DNA of 64,000 nt from Pipra filicauda (taxonomy: Eukaryota; Chordata; Aves; Passeriformes; Pipridae): contig NW_024104300.1 of the NCBI RefSeq assembly GCF_003945595.2, forward strand, positions 558,001 to 622,000. Reading direction: 5' to 3'. Positions 56,901 to 64,000 of this stretch are shown here, one piece after another (position 1 is the stretch's first letter; each line of letters opens with the position of its first letter). The notes beneath the pieces are model-generated. The model worked only from the letters and a program-made list of their open reading frames with translations, had not been told where the DNA came from and ran no database searches. The position numbers and the translations under genes were made by a program.

Positions 56901-59410
56901 CTGCCTTGCAAGTCACCCCCATTCATATACAGAAACACAAGGGCCATGCATATATTCAGAGTGGGCCACGGAACCTTCTGCAGTTCTGATGGCTCCAGCA
57001 TAACAGGCCATCCAGAGTCTCCCTGCCCCGGACAGATCTGCAAACTTGCAAAGCCAACCACATGGTCTACTGCAGGATAGAAACTGCTAAACCTCCCTCA
57101 AATGTCAGTCTTAAAGCACTGACAGCCTTAATTCCTCAGAGACAGCTGCTGGCAACAGTAGTGAAGATTTTAAGACTGTGCTTAAACACAGTTGAAAAAC
57201 AACATGGCTCACACTGCAACTGCAATAAATACTACCCTGTCTTAACTGATGCTTACTGTGGACAACTGTATTCCTGATAATTCTCTCCCAAAATTCAGCT
57301 TTGGTTGGGTTTATGCTCAGAGTTAAGTGTATTTTTACACACTTATGTTTCTTAATAATGATGCACTAGCTTGGTGGTGAATTCAAGAAAATTAGAAGTA
57401 GGGTTTATGAAATAAATTTGGCTACAAAGTTATTTATTTATTTCTAACTTTCTCATACTTTTGTATTTATCAGACTTCAAATTTCTCATTTTATTCTTAT
57501 TTAGACTACCTTGCTTCCCTGGGATCTGTATTTCTCATTTAGCCAAAACTTTCACTGACACAAAGAAATAAATCCAAGGTCCAATCCTGCTCTCAAGCAC
57601 AGGCTTATGATAAGGAGGTTTTCAGAATGGATTACCCTTTCTGCCATTCAGCTTAATGTAAGTACTACCCTTGCAGGTTTTTGTATATAAAATCAGCATC
57701 CATAGAACCTAGCATGCAGCACAGAGTCTGAAAGGCATAATTTAATCATTACAATATAAATGGTGCTATTTGTCATTTACATATTACTGATTTAGCTAGG
57801 TGTTTTTGTGCTAAGACACTATGTATTTCTGATACAGATGTACTATCAAATGACAAACTGAATGTAGCCACAGAGATTAAACCTAATGTAAAAGCACCAT
57901 GCTTGTTTTTTTGACCTCAATTAACACACTAAATTGCAGAGAATGCTTGAGCGTATGTTTAATTTCACTTATCTTTCATAAAGTCTGCTCTTCCCCTTTA
58001 GCCCACGGTTGGGCTTGATGGAGATAGTGCTCTGCTGAGGAAGAACAGTGTTTTTATCTGAAGTTTACCTGACAAATTTAAACAAGAAGGTGTATGCTTT
58101 ACCTTAATTTTGACCCTGGAAGCTTCCCTGAGAGTGCATGTTTCATTTTTTCTTGCCTCGTACTCCACTGTTGAAATGTATACTTTGGATCTTCATTGCT
58201 CAGATGTCCTTATAACATCTGCTATTTACCCTGAAGTATGTTTCATGTGCTGCTATTTCCAGGTGGTAAAACACTCGTGCTTTCCACAAAGTAGAGATCA
58301 AAGTCAAAGCTGTTCTTTCTTGCAGTTGCATTTCCAGCATTTGGACTCTTGGTGCAAATAATTTACTGAATTATTTGGGTCACCGAACAACATTCTGTGT
58401 GATGAAATGCAAATATTTTGCAGAGAGCACGATGTCGTCCTCTTTTTTATTAGATGTTAATGGACTTCAAGGACAAATCAAGACAGCAACACAAGTAACA
58501 TCTTGGGGAAAAATATATAAGCCTTTCTTTCAAATTCTGAATTCCTAATGAGGGAGAAACCCACACCTTTCAAGTTGAAGGCTCCTGCCTTTCTTCCACC
58601 TGATTAGAAAAAAAAAAAAGCAGGTCTGATAAGTCTCAGAATGAGCAGCAGGAGTAAAAGTATCTGATTCTCATAAATTTATTTATTCCCCATTACATTT
58701 TATTGGTTGGACAAAGGAAATAAGTGACCACATTTTTGGGAAAAGTATCTAAGACTCAGTACGCTATGGTCTGGGAGAAAAGTCTTTTGCCCAGTTAACA
58801 AAAGTCAAATACAACTAATGAAAATACATCACTGATGTATATGGCTGTCATTTCTGACATGCCTACGACTTGATGAACAATTGCAAAGACACAAATTTTA
58901 AATGATGGCTGCAATCATGGATTGAAACATGCAATCAAAATACAAAAGTATTTAGTCAAGATAACAAAATATACCTCCATTTTTCTTTATATCCTTATTC
59001 AGCCAATAAAATATCTCCTAAGTAAACCACACAGTGAGATCAGGACAATAAGTAAATATAATATGTATATCCCTCCTTGTAATCTCAACTGCATTCATGT
59101 TTGGCTTTCACTATCTAAAGTTTTTTGATTTTCAGCATCTGAAGATCTCAACATGAGTGCCCTGTTACGCCTTGCAATCCTGACTAACAACGAATGCCAG
59201 GAACAGCAAGTTCAGCTTGGACAGGTTTTTCATCCCAGTCTGGATTTTACTAAGATTCATCAGTTTTGCCTCTCTGCATTCTGGCTGTTGAGGACATGGT
59301 CTCTTTTATAGGCACATGAGCTGCTTATAAATTTTCAGCTCTGTAAACTTTGGAAGTTGGTGGAAAATCCCCAGCCTTAGGGCTTAGCTGGCTAAGAAAA
59401 CACTACAGCA

Positions 59411-59413
<3 letters not shown>

Positions 59414-59481
<68 letters not shown>
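59414..59481. repeat. Homopolymer run of 68 T
   Basis: 68 consecutive T (A68 on the NTRK2 strand). It could be an expanded mononucleotide repeat, or the poly(A) tail of a minus-strand retrocopy. However, the minus-strand DNA just upstream of the A run has no AATAAA and no coding similarity I recognise. Assembly length is likely imprecise. Confidence 0.9.
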
Positions 59482-59482
<1 letters not shown>

Positions 59483-62400
59483 TAGTCACTCAAATATAAA
59501 AGCCTTTCAAAAGAGATGAAAATGCCCATAGTTTGTCTTAGGAGATTCTCCTTCTGTGCACAGGGACCAATTCGATTAATTTTTTACCTTTTCATGTCTG
59601 TTGAAAATTACCCCTATTCCTCAAAACTGTAGGAAAGCGTAAGGTGACAGATAAAACCTGAAATAAAGTCAAATGGAGACCATCCGCTGCAGGCAGTCTG
59701 CTCATTGCACACTGCTATTTTCTAATGGACACTGTGCGTGCAGATAAACAGCACCCAGAAACAGACAAATCTGCTGCTCTGGGTCAGAGGCCTGGTAGAT
59801 CCCTGAATAGCAGAGACTCTCTTGGTGAATTTTCCTTTTTGACAGCAGTTTTTGTATTACTAGTCTGTCCCGTCCCTGCTCAGCAGTGAGAGCATCTGCA
59901 CTCAGTGAAGAAACATATGCGCTGGGACCAGGCTCTGCTGTGGGACTGCTTGGGCAAGGATGCCTGAGAAATATGGACCAGGTGATCACAATTCCTTCTT
60001 CTGTTAAACCTACCCTGGAAATACAGACAAATACTTCTTTTTTCATATTAAATGACCCATTGCTAGTGACTGGGGAGAAGGTTGTCAACATACTCCAAAA
60101 TGAAGAGAAACCAGGCTGCCTTGCAGGGTGTGAGTGGTCAGAGACACGAAAATAACTAGGTATTGAACTACATCCAGCTGCACCCTTCCACAAACAGCCT
60201 GGAAGGAGAAATACAACTCAGTGGGTAAATGCCATTCTGCCAACCTGTAATCAGCTTCAGCCTTTCCCTAATAGAGGCCAACTGGAAGTACAATAACTAT
60301 TACATAAACTGCATATTCAGACTCCTATACTTGAAAGAACAGAATCTTAAACTGTAGAAATATGGATGAAACATTAAGACTACCTCAAGAATATACCTAA
60401 ATTTCCCATATGAAAGTCACAATCCACACCACATCATCTGAAATGCAATGGCTATTTATATGGCCAGTCACTGAAAACATCTTGCCACTAAACCATCCAC
60501 TGACTAATCAATAAGCCTACCCAAGTACAGTATGCTCTTTTTCAACACTGAAATCAATGAAATTGATAAAATAGAGTGAGTTGCAAGTACAGATTAGCTG
60601 GGAAGTGCAAACTGATGTCAGTGCAGCTATTTATCTACCTTAGGGGGCCTGAAACCTTGAGCTCGTAAACATCTCTATTAAAAGGCAAAGATCCAGCCTT
60701 CCTTTCACTTGCACCCAAGCAACCACAGTGCCTTTGTGGGGCAGGTGTTGGGGTTACTGAGGTAAGGCTCAGAGAACAATTTGATTCTCAGAATCCCAAA
60801 ACCACCTGCAAGAAGTTTCTTATCCAAGTTCTGCCCTAAAAATCTCAGCCTGGGCACTCCTACTGGTGTTTTATGCCCTCTCCTCATTTTTGGCTTTTCA
60901 CATTACTAAAAAAACAGCAATGTTATTTACTGACTATATTTCCACCATTAGGCATGGAAATCTAACAGTAATGGACTGATATATTCCAAGTGCTGGGCTG
61001 CAAACTGAGTGATGAAGAAAGTCCATAGTCACTCCTTGAGAAAATAGCTATGTTTCCTCTATTCTGTAGGCTTAGTTGATAATTTTAGCAACTACAAATT
61101 CTGTGCAGAGATGTAGAAAACTAATTTTTGAAATACCATGGCATTAATGAAAGTATCAAACATCTTAGGGTCTGTGACAGCTCGTCAGATTAGTGAAGCT
61201 AACCACCTAATAAAGGTTAGAACCTATGCCCATAAGATGTTACATTGTCCAGCTGATTTCAGGGGACAAAAATCTTTGCAAGGTTTGCCATCCATGCAAG
61301 GTTTCTGGACCTGGTGATGTCACTTCATTATAAAGTTATGGCTCAATTTTCAACAACACCAACTGGACCTTGTTTGTAATTTCCAGGCAAGAGTTTTGCA
61401 GGTTGACACTAACACAGCGTTTAAGTGTTTAACTAACTGGTTTATAATGCCTTATGTGGAAAGAGCATTTCAGCATGTCCAGGCTTCAGACTCACACATC
61501 TGAAATCAGAGCTGTCACTGTACTGCCAAGTACTGGCAAATGGAAATACCTTCTGATTTCATACAAAAAGGAATCAAGAAATCCAGTACACGTCTCAAAC
61601 TTCTCTGTGCACCTCAGACTATATCCTTTCAAGGTGAAAATATTCAAGGTATTGGAGTGGCAGATAAATCCACCAACCAGCAGCAATGAACAATACATGG
61701 CATAAAAAGGAAAAGCCAGGAGTACTGGGACAGCATGTCAGACAGACAAGTGCTGAAGAAGTATCAGTGGGTTTGCTGGTGAGAAAGTGGGAAATATTAT
61801 CTAATCCCAATTGGAAGATGTAGAGTAAGCTTCTACTGTTACGTTATTAATTGAAGGTACAGATGAGCCGTTGTGCTGAAACCTGAGAGAAATACAGTCC
61901 TTCTTAGTAATGACTGGAACCCGACCCCTGAAGTCCATAGGTCTTTGGTCTTCATCAGGTTGCTTTTCCCACCTTGAAGGCTGTATCTCAAGAGGAGGAA
62001 AGTGCTATAACTTTTAGCCTGATGCTGACTCTTTAGAAGCCATCACTCTTCAGGATTTAGTTATTCAGTAGTGAAAGGATCAGTTTACTGATACAGTGAT
62101 AGAATTTCAAATGAAATCGATTGTAATGAACTTTTTAATTTTTTTTTAAACTCATACACTTCTAATACTTTGCGATGAAGCTTGAAACACTGCAATCAGA
62201 AATGGTTTTCTGTAGATAAGTCAAACTATGCCTTTCATAGACAATATAAAATAAAATAAACTTGCTACTCACAGTAGATGTATTCCTTCAATTTCTGTGA
62301 AAACTGCAATAGTATCTGTGTACAGTTTCACCTAGCTTGGTGTCTCACCACCTTCCACAGACCAACATATGCTGAATACATAAGAAACCTTTTCCAGTGT

Positions 62401-64000
62401 CTCTATCAGTGATTGTTGTGTTTAATACTAGTGCAAAATGGAACTTAAACCAGAAGAAATAAACATAAATGTTAACTATCTTGCTGGAGATGAGAAACCA
62501 GATGATGTCTGGAGCTGGCATTATTCTAAACAGGAAAAAGGTATGAAAGCTACTTAGCTTAGAGGTTTATAAATACCAGATATATACTTTAAGAGGAAGT
62601 TGTCAGGTTAAGAAAGGACAAACACAGTTCTATACTAATAACTGAGAAAGATGTAAAGAGTGTATATGTGAAATTATACCTGGGAAGTCCATTTTTGTCC
62701 AAGACAATTTTAATTATGCTTTTTATTGGACAGATGCTCAAAGTAGTAGAAAAAAATCTGCTTTGGTTTATACACTGCCACACTTTACCTGATTCTCTCT
62801 GCTAAAGCAAAAAGAACACATGAAAAATCCCCAAAATGACAAAGACTGGGACCACTGTGGCAATGTGGCAGAATGCAAAGCGTCAGTTCCACAAACCTCC
62901 CTGGAGCACCACAGTAAAGTCCCAAGATGTCTCCTGCAAGCATTTATAGACCAACTGAACTTCATGTACTGTGATTAATTTCCCTGACACCATGTGGGTT
63001 TCATTGCAGCATACAAAACCAAACACAGACTTAACGTATTTTTAGGATCAGGACATACTTAACACAAGTCAGCCGTGATTTAATGTGCCTGTACTTAATG
63101 TGCAATTTACTAAATGTGAGAGAATTCTGTATTTTGGTACAGTTTGTGTTTTTCCCCAGAACAGCATGTATGTTGTTTCAACATTAATGCTGAAGTTCAA
63201 AACTCCGCAGTTACTGATGTTTATTTTAACAATTATAAAGTTGTCTAATGCAGCTGGAAACAGAGGTACAGTAGCCTCATATTTAAAAGCACAGCTTTTT
63301 ATATAACATTAAAGAACACTAATGGCATGTTGCCCATTTCTGATTATCTAGCAGCTTCTATTCTTTACATGAATTAATGTTCCAATCAGAATGCATCTGT
63401 ATAACATTTTCCTGGTGCTGATCAAGTATCATCAATTCAGTGATTTCCTTGTGATCCCACTGCATATGCTAGGCCAGATTATTCAGATTATTATCATTAT
63501 TATCTGCTGGTAGAAGAGATAATGGGGCATTTCTAATCACAAAATAATGCCACAGAAAAAACTATGGTAAGCGTGAACATCAAGGATGTACAATAAAAAG
63601 GCAGAGGAAGACCTTGTGTTACAGGAACATGCTTCTGGACTGTGCTTAGTGCAACAATCTAGATGTAGATAAGCATTAATATTCACAAGACAAGTGGATA
63701 GTTCAGCATCAGTCCTTGTTTGCAGTGTTAGAAGCTATGCATATGTGTGATGCACGCATGCCCTCATGCGCAGGTCAAGAAGGACTCCTGTAACAGCTTT
63801 TAAACTTTGCAAACCTGGAGGCAAAGGTTTTTGACCTTGGCAGTAAGCCCCTATACTATAGTTTGTGCTACAAAGTGATATCATTCAGGGTAGGATATAG
63901 TGTCCCTTAGTTGCAAGCCCAATGCTCGCTAGCTATACTAAGAATCTATGGAGTGACTTCTCAGAGAAACAGTTCAGACTTCCAGTGACACTTTAGAAAT

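Noticed and set aside
57061..57277. Short plus-strand open frame in a slightly GC-richer patch (56613-57277)
   Set aside because: No family similarity, no splice sites that fit a known gene. Overlapping frames on both strands suggest composition rather than coding.
59702..60193. 163-codon minus-strand open frame beside the T68 run
   Set aside because: Considered as a retrocopy body for the poly(A) run, but the sequence resembles no protein I know and starts about 220 bp from the run. Probably chance.

Overview
This window is vertebrate, almost certainly bird, nuclear DNA. It is AT-rich, has very sparse coding sequence, carries several CR1 LINE copies with the avian-type 8-bp tail repeats, and has one solo retroviral-type LTR. 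There is no bacterial-style gene packing. Nearly all open frames in it are chance frames in intron DNA or shadows of transposon coding sequence.

The only host gene I can support is NTRK2 (TrkB, the BDNF/NT-4 receptor tyrosine kinase), on the minus strand. Three consecutive internal exons are present, with exact splice junctions: 35215-35345 (ATP-binding loop and ATP-binding lysine), 28894-29066 (helix C, hinge) and 25169-25403 (catalytic loop, DFG, activation-loop tyrosines). Their phases join cleanly, giving about 179 codons of the kinase domain. The rest of the kinase C-lobe should lie beyond the left edge. The juxtamembrane, transmembrane and extracellular exons should lie beyond the right edge. 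I searched by eye for the flanking exons (kinase C-lobe, Shc-site exon, T1 terminal exon) and did not find them.

Layout from left to right. 1-25168 is the intron 3' of the activation-loop exon. It holds an ancient CR1 (about 1940-3130), a minus-strand CR1 3' end (4373-4715), a nested CR1-in-CR1 composite (about 17455-20530) and a 585-bp solo LTR (22497-23081). 25169-35345 is the three-exon block with introns of 3.5 and 6.1 kb; the larger intron carries a run of 34 C. 35346-64000 is a long intron with a MIR-like SINE (about 48985-49080), a short CR1 3' end (53899-53962), a long polypurine tract beside an acceptor-like site (44814-44870) and a 68-base T run (59414-59481).

I found no RNA genes, CRISPR arrays or operons, and no convincing new system. 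The most informative oddities are the nested CR1, the sense-oriented solo LTR with a near-matching 5-bp target duplication, two weak 5' splice sites on kinase exons, the G34 tract in the pre-mRNA, and a speculative alternative terminal exon.
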